Positions 1 through 11,779 of a DNA stretch of 64,000 nucleotides are shown in pieces (positions within the stretch are counted from its first letter, which is position 1; every line of letters starts with the position of its first letter). The position numbers and the translations under genes are program-made. The DNA lies in the NCBI GenBank assembly GCA_031216915.1, contig CM062290.1, positions 256,291,597 through 256,355,596 of the forward strand, read 5' to 3'. This stretch comes from Pictodentalium vernedei. Its lineage: Eukaryota; Mollusca; Scaphopoda; Dentaliida; Dentaliidae. Under the pieces are notes generated by a model, which did not search any database, had not been told where the DNA came from, and saw nothing but the letters and a program-made list of their open reading frames with translations.

Positions 1-1050
1 AATTTCTGCATACAGTAGGGTTAATACCTACAGTTGTTATTGAAATATGAAAATCAACAGTAATGAGAAGTTAAAGCAGCACAATCTGCACAAAAGCTGA
101 CTTTAACGCAAATTCTTACAACACCTAAATGCAAATTCTTACAACTTTTGGCAGAAAATTTTAGGTGAAATTTGGAAAAAAGTCATAGTATCAGGGTTAA
201 ATACTGTTCTGATAGTCCCCTACAACCTACATATGCAATATCAAAGGCCTGAGCCCACTGAACTGTGAGAACTCACCTTAACACCTCACCTTAACACAAA
301 CTTTTAGAACTTAAAATTTACTAAGTCCGAGAAAAACATGAAAATTTTGACTGAAAAAAAAGAAAATTTCCGTTAAATTTCTGCATACAGTCCGGTTAAT
401 ACCTACAGTTGTTATTGAAATATGAAAATCAACAGTAATGAGAAGTTAAAGCACCACAATCTGAACAAAAGCTGACTTTAACGCAAATTCTTACAACACC
501 TAAACGCTAATTGTTACAAGTTTTGTCAGAAAATCAGCCTCACATTCCTCAAATATGCATGTAATGAGGGTTAAATATTACTGCAATGGAGATCAGTAAC
601 CCAAGTGTAGAATATTAATCGCCTGGAAAGACACATAGAAACACAACTCACTTAAACACAAAGTTTACAAAGTTTTACAACTTAAAATTTACTAAGTCCG
701 AGAAAAACATGAAAATTTTGACTGAAAAAAAAGAAAATTTCCGTTAAATTTCTGCATACAGTAGGGTTAATACCTACAGTTGTTATTGAAATATGAAAAT
801 CAACAGTAATGAGAAGTTAAAGCAGCACAATCTGCACAAATGCTGACTTTAACACAAATTCTTACAACACCTAAACACAAATTCTTACAACAACTTTTGG
901 CAGAAAATTTTAGGTGAAATTTGGAAAAAAGTTGTAGTATCAGGGTTAAATACTGTTCTGATAGTCCCCTACAACCTACATATGCAATATCAAAGGCCTG
1001 AGCCCACTGATGTTTGAGAAATTAACCTTAACATTAAATCTTACAATATT
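1..1050. repeat. Tandem repeat, 371-375 bp unit, three copies
   Basis: Units begin at 1, 376 and 747 with the same start, AATTTCTGCATACAG, giving periods of 375 and 371 bp. The third copy breaks off near 1,010-1,050. Units 1 and 3 resemble each other more than unit 2, whose middle (about 530-640) is different sequence, so the array may alternate two subunit types. Each unit is AT-rich and contains many short TTCTTACAA words. The window begins inside the array, so its full length is unknown. I see no coding potential. Confidence 0.9.
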
Positions 1051-1133
1051 GGACACGCCGGACGCCGACGCCCGAGGTTATGACAATAGCTCACCACATC
1101 TTTCAGATGTAGGTGAGCTAAAAAGGGGGGGAA
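1051..1133 (+). repeat. Short dispersed repeat fragment
   Basis: A GC-richer stretch (GGACGCCGACGCCCGAGG followed by a region ending in GGTGAGCTAAAAA) sits between the tandem array and the LINE. From memory it resembles a very common short interspersed fragment in bivalve and other molluscan genomes; I cannot confirm this without a search. It contains a small imperfect hairpin (AGCTCACC ... GGTGAGCT). Confidence 0.4.
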
Positions 1134-1731
1134 AAGATGTCTTGGATAACTATCGAGGGATCTCTGTCAGCAGCAACATTGGAAAAGTCTTTTGTAAAGT
1201 CCTGTATGGGAGATTAGAGGAGGTGATTGAAGAGAAGGGTTTTGTTTGGGAGAAATCCAGAATGGCTCCAGGAAGGGAAGGAGAGTCACTGACCATCTTT
1301 TCACGCTATCCCAAATGACAGAATCCGCGAAAGTAAAAAAGAAAAAGATGTTCATGGCCTTTTTGGATGTTAAAAAGGCATATGACAGAGTATGGAGGGA
1401 GGGTATGTGGCGCAAGCTGGAGGCTCTGGGCTTGGGGGCGAGTTTGTTGGGATTATGAAAGCATTATATAAAGACATGCAGAGTGAATTTAGCCTGGGAA
1501 ACATTACAACAAAACGTATGCCTACGGAGATATGCCTAAAACAGGGGGTTATCATTTCGCCAATTCTTTTTGCATTGTACATCAAAGGGTTAGGAGATGA
1601 ACTCCTGCATAGCGACGAGGGGGTTGCAGTTGGTGACTTGAAGATCCCAGGGCTATTTTTTGCAGACAATATGGTGCTAGTGTCAGAAAGCGAAGAGAGG
1701 CTAGCAAAGATTCTGGGATTTGTTGAGAAAT
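1134..1731 (+). pseudogene. LINE reverse transcriptase, 5' part (split by a later insertion)
   Basis: This is a non-LTR reverse transcriptase fragment in several frames. Conceptual pieces include NYRGISVSSNIGKVF (RT motif 2 region), a FLDVKKAYDRVW box (catalytic Asp block), a KQGVIISPILF block and LFFADNMVLV, where the usual A-D-D reads A-D-N. It has lost its own 5' end; endonuclease and RT thumb/finger sequences are absent. At least one frame change lies between the first block and the FLDVKKAYD block. The fragment stops at 1,731, where a DIRS fossil is inserted; the matching 3' half resumes at 7,923. The Asp-to-Asn change and frame breaks show it is inactive. The clade is uncertain, because the terminal zinc-knuckle seen in the 3' half is shared by several LINE clades. 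Confidence 0.85.
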
Positions 1732-1769
1732 CTAAATTTTATAGTAAATTTTCTTTCTTATTATACCTA

Positions 1770-1998
1770 CCACAATTGTTTACTACAGGCTTGTGGAAGT
1801 CCCTAACTCGGATAATATACTCTCTATTTTTGTCTTTCCCAAGCAATTTGGGAAAGAAAAGTGGTGCAAAAGCACCAATAAAAATAAGCCAAAACTGGGT
1901 CGAGTGCAACCGGCGCAGACCCAGTACGGGACGCTCTCTCCCAAGTACAACTTCCATTGCCAGTGCGCATATACGTCGCTAAAGACTCATTCTTTTTG
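1770..1998 (+). repeat. DIRS inverted terminal repeat, left
   Basis: Matches, in inverted orientation, the other end of the fossil at about 7,664-7,905. It carries a small internal hairpin, CCCAAGCAATTTGGG, and a block ending near CTAAAGACTCATTCTTTTTG. The left copy is more diverged in its outermost 40 bp, as is usual for DIRS ends of unequal length. Confidence 0.85.
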
Positions 1999-2082
1999 AA
2001 TCTGCCAATGTTAGAGTTATGTGATCAGCGGGGAGGAAGGATTCTTTACCCGTAAAAGAAGACGGGAGGGCCTCCATGTAAA

Positions 2083-2172
2083 CAATTGTGGTAGGTATAA
2101 TAAGAAAGGAAATTTACTATAAAGTTTAGATTTCTTATCAACCTACTCACAATTGTTTACTACAGGCTGAAT
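2083..2172. repeat. DIRS internal complementary region
   Basis: Bases 2,083-2,130 are the reverse complement of the element's left tip (about 1,736-1,783, only a few differences). The next bases, to about 2,172, match the reverse complement of its right tip (about 7,880-7,922). Both tips are therefore juxtaposed here, as in the circular-junction template known from DIRS1-type elements. Confidence 0.85.
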
Positions 2173-5100
2173 AGACAATAGGCTGGAGGGAATCGCATAA
2201 CCAACCCACACATAACCCCAGTGCACTGGAACCATGAAGCAGAAGGAAGAGGTCCCGAGGCTTATCAACCATAACGTCGCAATCATTGGTAAAAGACAAT
2301 GGAAGGAGACATATGGGCCTGTGTGACACACAGACAGAAAAGGGCAGTAACAGTGCAAGGCTGAAACTGACCTTCAAGAAGCCTAATGGCTAGGGCAGAC
2401 AACAGCCTGAGCAGAAGAAAGAGGACCCAAGGTAAAAAGGTCCTCCGACTGCTCCTGCAACTGGCGCAGATAAAAGGTGGAGAAAGTAGAGGCATTTCTC
2501 CAGTAGGCTGCCTGCATAACATCCGACAACTTGACGGAGTTAGAATAAGCCCAAGAGGTGGACAATGCACGCACCTCATGGGCAGAAATATGATTGGTAA
2601 TACAATCGCCAGCTGCTAAACGACCATAAGCTGTACGAATAGCAAGACAAATCCATCGAGAAATGGACTGAGGAGAGATCTTCTGTCGACCAGGAATAAG
2701 AGACAGAAAAAAACGTTTTCTGCCTTTCCGTATGAAACGTGTCCGATCAAGATAAATGCAAATATCACGGACCGGACAGAGCAATGGACGATTACCTTCA
2801 ACAGAAGGAAAAGCCCAGATACAGATAGGAGGAGGAGTAGTATCTGGTAACTGATTCTTGACCAGAAAAGAGCAATCAGTGGTAAAAGTAACACTGTTGG
2901 GAGAGCTCCTAAAAAAGGCCGGGTCAACCGAGAGGGCGTGAAGCTCACTAACCCGTCCGGCAGAAGCAAATGCCATCAGAAATGCCGTCTTATATGTGAG
3001 AAAATGCATATCCACCTGGGATAAAGGTTCGAATGGTGCCCCCCCCCCCCCCCCCACCACCACAAGCAAAGCAGCACCCACGAAAGATTCCATCATGGGG
3101 TAAGCTGCAAAGTCCGAGGCCTTTTCAAAGAAAAGTGCTGAACAAGCTTGGAAAGGAAGGATTAGTGCCGATACGACACTTCCCCACAAAAGAAAAAGTC
3201 TCTGAAAGCATGGACCTGTAACCCTTGGTTGGCTGGAGACCCCGAGAATCAAACAGATATACCAGAAACTCAGCAATCTGTGAAATCGAAGGATTGGCAT
3301 AATCAACAGAGTGATCAGCACACCATCAACAGAAGACCTTCCATTTAGCTGCATAAGCTAAACCAGTGGAGTGCCTCCTTGAAGAAGAAATGCACTCCAC
3401 TGCTCGTCTCGAAAAACTTCTACGGAGGAGACAGAACCTGACAAAAGATATGCGTGATGGCACAATGAAGTCGGGTCGACGTGAAACCTCCTCGGGTGAC
3501 CTTGACAAAGAAGGTCGCAATGCAGCGGGAGATGTGCCGGAACCGCCACCATCAGTGAGCAGAGCTGATTGATCCACACCCGCTGAGGCGACAGGGGAGC
3601 GATCAGAATGATTCGACAACTGCAGGTTTGAATTTTGGCTAGAACCTGAGGCAAAATCAGAACCGGCGGGAAGGCGTAGCCGACTAGACCGTTCCAATCG
3701 AGTGACAGAGCGTCCACGGCAAAAGCCAGAGGATCTGGACATGGGGACACGAAAGTGTCCACCTGATGGTTCCAACGAGATTGATGTGGGGACGTCCCCA
3801 GAGATCGCAAAACGACTGGCACAGTGCCCTGTGGAGCATCCACTCGGTGGAAATAACCCTGCCCTGTCGGGATAGGGAGTCGGCTAGGACGTTCAGACGA
3901 CCGGGAATGTGATGAACAACCACACCGACGTGGACATCCTGAGCGAGCAGTAGAAGATCCCGAGCCAATTCATACATCAGAACCGAGTGCGTGCCGCCCT
4001 GGTTCCGAATGTAAGCAATCACTGTCGAATTGTCAGACAGCAGAAGGACCTGGCAATTCGACAGGTGAGGGATCCACTGCCTGAAACTCAGAAGAAGAGC
4101 AAGAAGCTCCTTCTGTTTGATGTGTAGAGCTGTTTGATCCTGGTCCCACATCCCATGGAGGGAAAGACCCAGAGGATCCAATGTCGCACCCCATCTGAGA
4201 TCGCTGGCATCTGCCGTCAGAACGTGATCGGACGTGGGTACATCCAATGGAACACCCGGCGTAATCCACTGAACATCTGTCCAGGGTAGAGTTGAGGATA
4301 AAGAGATTCCGGAAACGGAAGCACCAGATCCAGAGAATCTACATTCGGTCTCCAACGACTGAGCAGAAAATGTTGGAGAGGTCTGACATGCAGCCGATCT
4401 AGAGGAATGAGATCTGTCACCGAACCGCAGAGACCGATCAGCCGGAGAAAACTCCGAGCTGTCACGGACGTGGACTGGGACAGAGTCAGAGCAAAAGCTG
4501 AGAGAATCACAGCCTTGGCCTGGGGAACCGCTACCAAATTGAATTGGGTTTGGAAAGCCATCCCCAGATGACAAAACGACTGAGAAGGGACCAGATCTGA
4601 CTTCTCCTCGTTAACTCTGAATCCTTGCGACGTGAGCAAGCTCAACAGGGTGGCGACATCCGACTCCAGTAAGGCAGCATTGGAATGCCTCTGGAGGATA
4701 TCGTCCAGATATGCCGAAGTAGTCACCCTGGACTGTGTGCGATGGAACGCTATCACATGCGACATCAGTCTTCTGAAGGCCCAAGGAGCCAGGTTGAGGC
4801 CAAAAGGCATGGCCTTGAACTGGTAAACTCTCCCCAGAAAAGCGAACCTGAGATACTTCCGTGACGCTCGATGCATCGGAACGTGAAAGTAAGCGTCTCG
4901 CAGGTCGATGCTGGCAGCGAAATCCCCCTGGTGAATTGAATGGCGGACCTACCTGAAAGTCTCCATGCTGAACTTGGGAGCAATGATAGACTGGTTCAGG
5001 ATACTCAGTCCGATAACCGGTCGGAGTCGGCCGGCTTTCTTCGGCACCAAGAACAGGCGAGAATAGAAACTCACTGACTGAATGTTCTTGACGACCTCGA

Positions 5101-7663
5101 TCGCCCCCCTTTGCCAGGAGATTGCCAATCTCCGTGGACAAAAGTTCCCGACGTAAAACATCTGAAGGAACTGTGGTTGGAAGAGGCACCCTGGACAGAA
5201 TGGGGTGCCTTCGGAAGGATATTCGCAGCCCGGACCGAACACCCACGGATCGGATGTGATGGTGGCCCAATGGTTTGCGAACTCTGCTATCCTTCCTCCA
5301 ACCTGGGACAAGTCGAGGTGAGGACCTTCATTTCAAGCCCCGACGAGGCCCGCGAGAGGAGAAACCACCTCCTCTACTAAATGAAGAATCCTGAGACTTC
5401 CCTTGATTCTGCCGACCCTTACCCTTACCCCTTGAGTAAGAAGTAGAAGCGGCGGCAGAAGGACCAGCCTTTTGCTTCGCAGAGGAAGCAGAAGGGTATT
5501 TGTTAGGCTTGGAATGGCCCCTGTCTCCCCTAGAAGGCTGATCAAGCTGATGAAACAGCAGCTGATCTTTGGAATGACGTAGGACGTCATCCCGGACTGT
5601 CGACATGGAAAAGTTGCGGACCTGCCAAAGAAGCAGATCGAAGAGCAGCGCGCTGCTCCTCGGGAAGGGATCGTACTGTGTCCAGCACAGCGTCCCTTTG
5701 AACTAATTCCAGATTAGACGTGTTACAGGCATGCGTGTGAGTAAGATGCATGAGCGCCTTGGACAGCACACACAAAAAAAGGTGTCAACCCTGGTGAAGA
5801 ACGGAGCCTTCAGAGCCTTGGAACTCAGCTTGGAGTCCAATGCTGAAAATGCTTCAACCACCTGTACCGACTGGCACGGTGGAAGGCGCCCAGAAGCAGG
5901 TTGCTCCATAGACTGTAGGCGCGCGACCGAAGATCGCGGCCTGGCTGACACTGTCGGCTGGTTAGCTGGTTTGAGATCAGACAGAAACCCTAACACAAAG
6001 TCAAGAGCTGCCCCCAAGTCCGAAGACTGCTGGCCCTCGACATCAAGCATGTCGGACTCCTCCCGAGCTGACGCCTGTCGGGACACCAGGGGGATCAGAA
6101 ACCGGCCTATTTCGAATCACGGGAGGCGGCGCCATAGGAGGTGCCTGGAAACCACTCACTGCCTCGCTGGAAGCAACAGGAAGGCTCTTTAACAGAACCT
6201 GAGTGAGTACGGAGAGGGCCTCCCTAAGCTCACTGCCCAAACTGGCCGGTTAGACAGGGGAGCGAACCAGCAAAGTGGCTTCATCGCTGACCCTCTTAAC
6301 CAGTGAAGGGTCACGATCCTCCAAACACCCGACGCGGGACGACGGGCGGAAACCGAAACATCTGAAGGCAGACGTGTATAGGGGTGCGAGGCACCCCGAG
6401 GATCAATATAGCGAGAACTCATGAGAGAGAGTCACCGCGGACCTCTGCAGGACAGAAGGTCCAGGCTGCACAAAAGACGTCGTGTGGCCAGAATGAGTGG
6501 ACGGAAACGCCACGGAGTTCATAGTGTCTCCACTAAGAACATCCGAATCCAATGACACGACTGTGGTGCTCGACGGCGTAGAAACCACAGTGGTGGGTTC
6601 GGCCGGCAGCCCCTTCCAACTTCGCTGAAGTCAGGGAAGGCTGAGGCCGATATCCCAGTCTACAGTACCAGACATTCCTGCAGTCCCCTGCAGGGAAAAG
6701 CCGAGGCCGGCTGAAACTGACGACGAAGCAGACGGACCAGCAGTAGTAGTAGATATGTCAGGAGTCGTTGAGGTGGTGGAATTGTGGAGAGAGCACACCT
6801 GCTCGGCTCCGAATGGAGGAGTCACAACCCTAGTGACAGCCTCAGATGTCGACTGGAGGGGGACCGTGGTCCCAGAACCAGGCACCTCTTCACCAGAACA
6901 CTCAACGGCTCCCGCAGTATCCACTACAGGAAAAGACTGCACATCCCCCACGGAGGAGGAATAACTCTCACCAGACATGGTCGACTCGGGAGCCCCCGAA
7001 AGACCACGTTCTCCTTTCCCGCGGGAGCAGGAGGTACGGCTAGAAGAACGAACGACACGGCTCACTGACGCCCAGAAAGTGGATGACCAAGATCCACAGA
7101 GACCAGATGGCCGCTCGGTCGAACACCCATTACATGAGGAGCAAGAAGCATGTGAATTGTCCACATGCTTTGGCAGCAGACATTGCCCACAAGGAATTGT
7201 CCTGGGCATGATAGAGGTGAGAGGAGCAAAGAAGGTGAAATCAGAGAACAGAAGAACACCCCCAAAGAAGAGAGAAAGGTGACAGAAATTTTGACCCCAG
7301 ACGGTTGACCGGGAACCACACAACAGGATGACTACTCTCAAAGGAGAGAAGAAAAACTGCAGAAGCGGTACCCCACTGACACCCAACTCTAACACAATTA
7401 GAAAAATTAGCAATTTAAGCATTGACAATAATTGTGAAAAATAATTTAAGTCCGAACCGCATGGCTCACGAAATTCGCGTGCGACTCGAGAAAGAACATA
7501 TAAAATACATTATGGATAATAATATGTAAGAGAATATAATAATAAACTGTTCCTGAGAATACAAAGGATACTCGGATACACTATGAAGCAGGAAACAACA
7601 ATCAACGAGTTGGATGAACACTGATAAGCGTGCAGAACATCTCATCACATGGCGGACGACAAA

Positions 7664-7905
7664 AAGAATGAGTCTTTAGCGACATATATGCGCACTGGCA
7701 ATGGAAGTTGTGGAGTTGTACTTGGGAGAGAGTGTCCCGTACTGGGTCTGCGGCGGTTGCTCTCGACCCAGTTTTGGCTTATTTTTTCTTGGTGCATTTG
7801 CACCACTTTTCTTTCCCAAATTGCTTGAGAAAAACAAACATAGAGAGTATATTATCCGAGTTAGGGACTTCCACTTTAGTGCAAGCCTGTAGTAAACAAT
7901 TGTGA
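7664..7905 (-). repeat. DIRS inverted terminal repeat, right
   Basis: Inverted partner of 1,770-1,998. It is also present inside the right arm of the giant inverted repeat at about 15,576-15,817, because the duplication copied this end of the fossil. Confidence 0.85.
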
Positions 7906-7922
7906 GTAGGTTGATAAGAAAT

Positions 7923-9146
7923 ATGGGAGCAAATGGAGACTCAAACTTAATGAAAGCAAGAGCAAAGTTATACCCGTGGGCTGCAAAGTGGACCCCACTC
8001 GAAGGTGGAGAGTGGGGGAGTTCTGCATTCCGGAAGGTAGCAGTAGACTTCTTAGTGTAGGAGAGACTAGTGACTATGAGTACCTGGGGGTAAATATAAA
8101 CATCACAGGAAGAGGCATCTACCAAATCCACACAAATAAATTGATTCTGAAGGGGAAGCGAATCCTTAACCAAATGAAACTTATAGGGAGAAACAGTTTC
8201 AATAAGGTTTTCGTGGGGAAAACCATTTGGGAAATGGCATACGGTACGAAAGTTGTACCCCTAAACCAGACAGCTGTTAAGAGCTTGGAAATCCTGCAGA
8301 ACGATGAAGGCCGATGGATAACAGGCTCAAGTAATGCCGCAGCACTAGAAGCAATCAGGGGTGAGCTTGGGTGGGTGAGGATCAAGGACAGGATAGACCA
8401 ATTGAAACTTGGTTATCTTAATTATTTTGTAAATCTCCCCGATAGCCGATGGGCGATGGTGTAAAGTAATGTTCCTGAGAACTTTCAGCTCAAATATCAA
8501 GACGGGGTGGATGGTCCAAGTGAGGGAGCTAGTAGAAAACTACTCATTGGAGATCTTGGACCTTGACGTTGGGGCAAACCAGGGCAAAAAGATCGTCAGA
8601 GAAAGGGTCATGGAGGATTGTAACCGTAATTGGCGAGAGGAGGTCAAATCAAAGAGATATTTGGGTGGCCTGCGTGATAAAGAGAAGCCTGGTTTTGAAG
8701 AGTACCTTGATGACACCTTTGGGGGGTCAATGTTGTTCAAGCTGAGTTCGCAGACCCTCAAGCTGAGGGGAAAAATTGGGAAAAACAGTGAAAAGGAGTG
8801 CCAGATGTGTAACGTGGGCGTGGTGGAGACCCTGGAACACTTTCTTATAGAATGCCCAAAATACCAGTCTAAAAGAACAAGATTCATGGGGAGTATAATG
8901 GAGAAGTGGGATGGGAGAATGAAGGACATGTGGTTAGGGAGGGCGACTCAAAGGAGAGGGTTAATATACTAATCGGAGAGATTGGGAAGAATGGGGCAAG
9001 GGATGTCATCAAGCTGTTAGTCTACGAGTGTTGGGAGGAGAAAGAATTGCAGGAATAGGGAGGCAGTTGGTAGAACATGGGTAACCAAGGCCTTCTCATA
9101 CGAGAACCGCGACAAATCAGCGGCCGACCGAAGTGTTATTATTATT
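7923..9146 (+). pseudogene. LINE reverse transcriptase, 3' half with zinc knuckle and (TTA)n tail
   Basis: Reading resumes exactly where the 1,731 fragment stopped: KYGSKWRLKLNESKSKV is the expected RT block after the catalytic Asp motif. It is followed by YEYLGVNINITG (the YLG block), a thumb region to about 8,463, and a second open stretch 8,469-8,972 carrying C-x2-C-x8-H-x4-C (CQMCNVGVVETLEHFLIEC), the C-terminal zinc knuckle of many LINEs. A stop codon near 8,462 separates the two stretches. The element ends near GTTATTATTATTA (about 9,133-9,146), a short tandem 3' tail typical of target-primed insertion. No RNase H domain is seen. The same sequence occurs inverted at 14,335-15,558. Confidence 0.88.
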
Positions 9147-10458
9147 ATGTTCATTCTGAAATTCTCACCTTTGATATTCCTTAAATTCAAATTAAATACA
9201 CACAAATTATACATCAAAATGAAGGTTAAGATGTATAGAATACGAAACATATGTGTAATCAATTCATTGAGTCAACCGTAGGCATTACTGGTTCCTGGAA
9301 GTCTGCTACCACATTCGTACCAGAACTGATAATTTAAGAATATTTCACAAGAACAACTTGTGGCCTAATGTGCTTCACGTATCCAAGAACAAAGCTAGGG
9401 TATCAAAATCCTTCAAAACACAGTGACAGAGATGCATGGGAGTCAATTCCAAAACCTTCGCTTTTGTTTATATATGAATTTACTTTTGATTTCCGGTCAC
9501 CATCATTGGACGGAAAATGCATTGATTTTCAATGCCATCTAAAATCTAATAATGAGAAAGATTGCCTTAATACAGCATACTATTATTATTTAGAAACTGA
9601 ACAGTTGCCATATTCAATGCAAGGTATCCTGACACCTGTTGAAATTTCTTAGAATTACGATTTTGTATTTCGATGGAAATTCGCAGTATCGAGTGATTTG
9701 AACATGTCTGTCGAACATGGAGACTATCTTCAATAAAAAATGCAGACAGTGTTGTCCTTTTCCAAAATGCAGTCCTACATGTATTGCTGCATTCGAAAGT
9801 CTTTTGAATACCTAGCTTTGTTATTGAATATCTGAAGCACATTCGGCCACGAGTTGTTCTCGCAAAATATTATTTTATTATCAGTTCTGGTACAAATATG
9901 ATAGCAGACTTCCAGGAACCAGTGGTGGCTGCTGTGAACTCTATGAGTTGATTACATATGTGTTTCGTGTTCTATACATCTCAACCTTCATATAGATGTA
10001 TTATTTGTGAATATTTAAATTGAATTTAAGGAATATCAGAGGTGGGAATTTCAAAATAAAACAAAATTCTATTACTTATAGGGCACCTCAATTTAATAAT
10101 TGGGGCAGGACCGACTACGGTAAATGGGGATGGTTTGACTTGAAAACCCACGGAGCTCTGTCACTGCGTTTGGAAGTATTTTGATATCCTAGCTTTGTTC
10201 TTGGATATCACATGAGTTATTTGCCTGGAATATTATTTTGTTATTTCTGGTATGAATGCAGTAGCAGACTTCCAGGAACCACTGCCATTGGTTCTGTTGT
10301 CAACTCTGTGAGTTGATTTCATATATTTTTCATGTTATGTGCACTACCACCTTCATTTTGATGTATAATTTATGTATATTTAATTTAAATTTATAGAATA
10401 TCAGAGGTGGGAATTTCAAAGTAAACAAATTTCCCTTGCTTATTTTGCACCCCAATGT
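9147..10458. repeat. Three-copy repeat block (left-arm version)
   Basis: Mirror of 13,023-14,334. A unit of roughly 300-360 bp, recognisable by ATTCCCACCTCTGATATTC and GGTTCCTGGAAGTCTGCTA, occurs as two direct copies (about 9,791-10,095 and 10,096-10,458, read on minus) and one inverted copy (about 9,147-9,431). The inverted and direct copies flank about 360 bp of unrelated sequence, making a nested foldback structure. I see no transposase gene. Confidence 0.8.
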
Positions 10459-10609
10459 GACTCAGTAAATTTACCCTTTCACCCGGTTTCAGTGGTGGTG
10501 CAACATAGTCAGGTGCCATCGGTTCTTTCGGGACATCTGGTGTAAGACCTAATTTCTTTTTGCTGGATTTGGATCCTTTTTTCTTACTCTTTCCTTTCTT
10601 TTTCGGCAT
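10391..10609 (-). CDS. 72-codon lysine-rich ORF (captured exon-like), left copy
   Basis: Encodes the same protein as 12,872-13,090. The N-terminus is strongly basic (MPKKKGKSKKKGSKSSKKK), followed by a proline-rich segment (PKEPMAPDYVAPPLKPGERV). The last dozen or so codons (from about SHIGVQ on) lie in the dispersed repeat unit, so the C-terminus is probably not native. Just upstream of the ATG, CTTACATCAG looks like a splice acceptor, so this could be an exon carried into the repeat. I do not recognise the protein; lysine-rich starts followed by proline-rich segments occur in several ciliary proteins, but that is only a loose resemblance. Expression is unproven. Confidence 0.35.
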   Translation of the reverse strand: MPKKKGKSKKKGSKSSKKKLGLTPDVPKEPMAPDYVAPPLKPGERVNLLSHIGVQNKQGKFVYFEIPTSDIL

Positions 10610-10794
10610 TTCTGATGTAAGTTCTTTCTATGATGACAAACTGGAAAGCGGGCACCTGTTCAGGGTTTCGAATGCAGGTGGGAATCCATTTTGACGCGTT
10701 TTTGGTCGTCATGACGTTATTTCCGTTCTTATGGGTATGTTCGATTGCAGGACGTGTACCAGTGGATAATATATTTACCCAACGGTAACTGCCT

Positions 10795-10910
10795 CCCCGG
10801 TGAATACGACCTAAATGGTGAATTCGTCCCACTTTTTCGTGAATTCGACTAGAAGTGATTTGAACGGACTATAATGAGTTCCATCAACTTTTAGTGAATT
10901 CGCACCCACT
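10795..10910. repeat. Degenerate ~22-bp minisatellite (GTGAATTCGAC type)
   Basis: Repeated words GGTGAATACGACCT, GGTGAATTCGTCCC, CGTGAATTCGACTA and AGTGAATTCGCACC recur at roughly 20-25 bp spacing, with one longer gap. It lies just inside the left inner edge of the giant inverted repeat and resembles in style the GTGCCGAAACGAC arrays of the same spacer. Confidence 0.55.
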
Positions 10911-11275
10911 TTTAAAAGGGCATAATTAAACTGAAGAAAATTGTAAATCGATTGTAAAATAAATGCTTTCAGTTGTATATTATAACACAGGAACTCTTCT
11001 GGCAATACACGACGTGCAAAACATGCAGGTGGTCAAACAAAGCAGACATACGTGTAACATATAGATGAATTTATATTAACTTAGGTGAAATCTAGAAGTG
11101 CGCGTCGCAAATTGTTTTTAATGTTGAGATTATTAAAAGAGACTGGTAAAATAAGACGATTGTTTATGAAGAAAAATGCCAAGCATTCAATCATAAATGC
11201 ACTATAGATCATACTGTAGTGAAGTGCACAGTGCGTGAAGATGTGGTAAAACCAGGAGTATTGCCCACACGGGTG
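10911..11275. other. Spacer sequence without a recognisable gene
   Basis: Left part of the palindrome spacer. AT-rich, several short open stretches, none with recognisable domains. I see no repeats beyond short words. Confidence 0.5.
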
Positions 11276-11396
11276 CAGGTCGTTTCGGCATCGAGTCGTT
11301 TCGGCACCAGTGTTCAGGTCGTTTCGGCACCTGGGAAAAGTCGTTTCGGCACCTGGAGTAGGTCGCTTCGGCACCTGCAGTAAGTCGTTTCGGCAT
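11276..11396 (-). repeat. GTGCCGAAACGACTT minisatellite, minus orientation
   Basis: About six copies of GTCGTTTCGGCACC, spaced about 15-25 bp with short variable linkers. It is the reverse-orientation partner of the array at 12,651-12,800; together they bracket about 1.25 kb of the spacer. The positions are not symmetrical about the palindrome centre, so these arrays are not part of the mirror arms. Confidence 0.85.
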
Positions 11397-11779
11397 ACAT
11401 GTATTTTAGTTGTTTAATAGCATATTTTCAGTATATATTCTGAATATTTTACACTGTCTTGTTTTGTTTGAAGTGGTTTGGAACTGTATTGAATGATATC
11501 AATTTTTTAATTAAGTTCAAAGAGAAATGATTTCTTTGTGTTTTGTATGGCTTTGTTTTCAAAGCGATCAGAGCTGTGGCCCCATTTTGATTGATCCGAT
11601 GTAGTTGTTTTTGCAGTCACGGTGATTAAACATAACATGGTGACCCGATGTAGCTGTTTCTGCAGTGATTAAACATAACAGGGTGTGAGCAACAGAAATA
11701 ACTTGACAGAAAGAATTCGGCCCCTTAGATGTTTGTTGTTAGAAGAGAGAATTTTCCTATAAAGCTGGCTCTGGGACAA
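11397..11779. repeat. AT-rich spacer with a ~44-bp tandem duplication
   Basis: The word CCGATGTAG-TGTTT-TGCAG followed by GATTAAACATAACA occurs twice in tandem at about 11,598-11,640 and 11,643-11,682. The rest is AT-rich sequence with no recognisable gene. Confidence 0.6.

Larger units (their letters stand above)
1732..7922 (-). mobile_element. DIRS-type tyrosine-recombinase retroelement (fossil)
   Basis: A DIRS-order element of about 6.2 kb, coding on the minus strand. Its parts in coding order are a gag-like region (about 7,430-5,600), reverse transcriptase with a YLDD box (about 5,600-4,230), RNase H (about 4,220-3,690) and a tyrosine recombinase with an HxxR box (about 3,350-2,380). Inverted terminal repeats lie at about 1,770-1,998 and 7,664-7,905. 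An internal complementary region at 2,083-2,172 repeats both element tips side by side in reverse, the classic DIRS layout. AGAAAT occurs at both edges and there is no target duplication, as expected for recombinase insertion. It is broken: the coding parts are fragmented by roughly half a dozen or more breaks. It is younger than the LINE it sits in and older than the inverted duplication that copied its end. Confidence 0.9.
6842..10679 (+). repeat. Giant inverted repeat, left arm (3,838 bp)
   Basis: Every feature in this arm has a mirror image in 12,802-16,639, with paired coordinates always summing to 23,481, so there is no net insertion or deletion over 3.8 kb. By eye I found only about six substitutions, for example near 6,849, 7,106, 7,305, 7,646 and two near 8,124-8,127. 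The arm contains the end of the DIRS fossil, the 3' half of the LINE, a repeat block and a 72-codon ORF. Its inner edge lies at GAATGCAGG just upstream of that ORF. Confidence 0.97.

Noticed and set aside
1739-1999. Overlapping ORFs on both strands near 1.7-2.0 kb
   Set aside because: They fall in the inverted terminal repeat of the DIRS fossil and recur wherever that repeat is copied.
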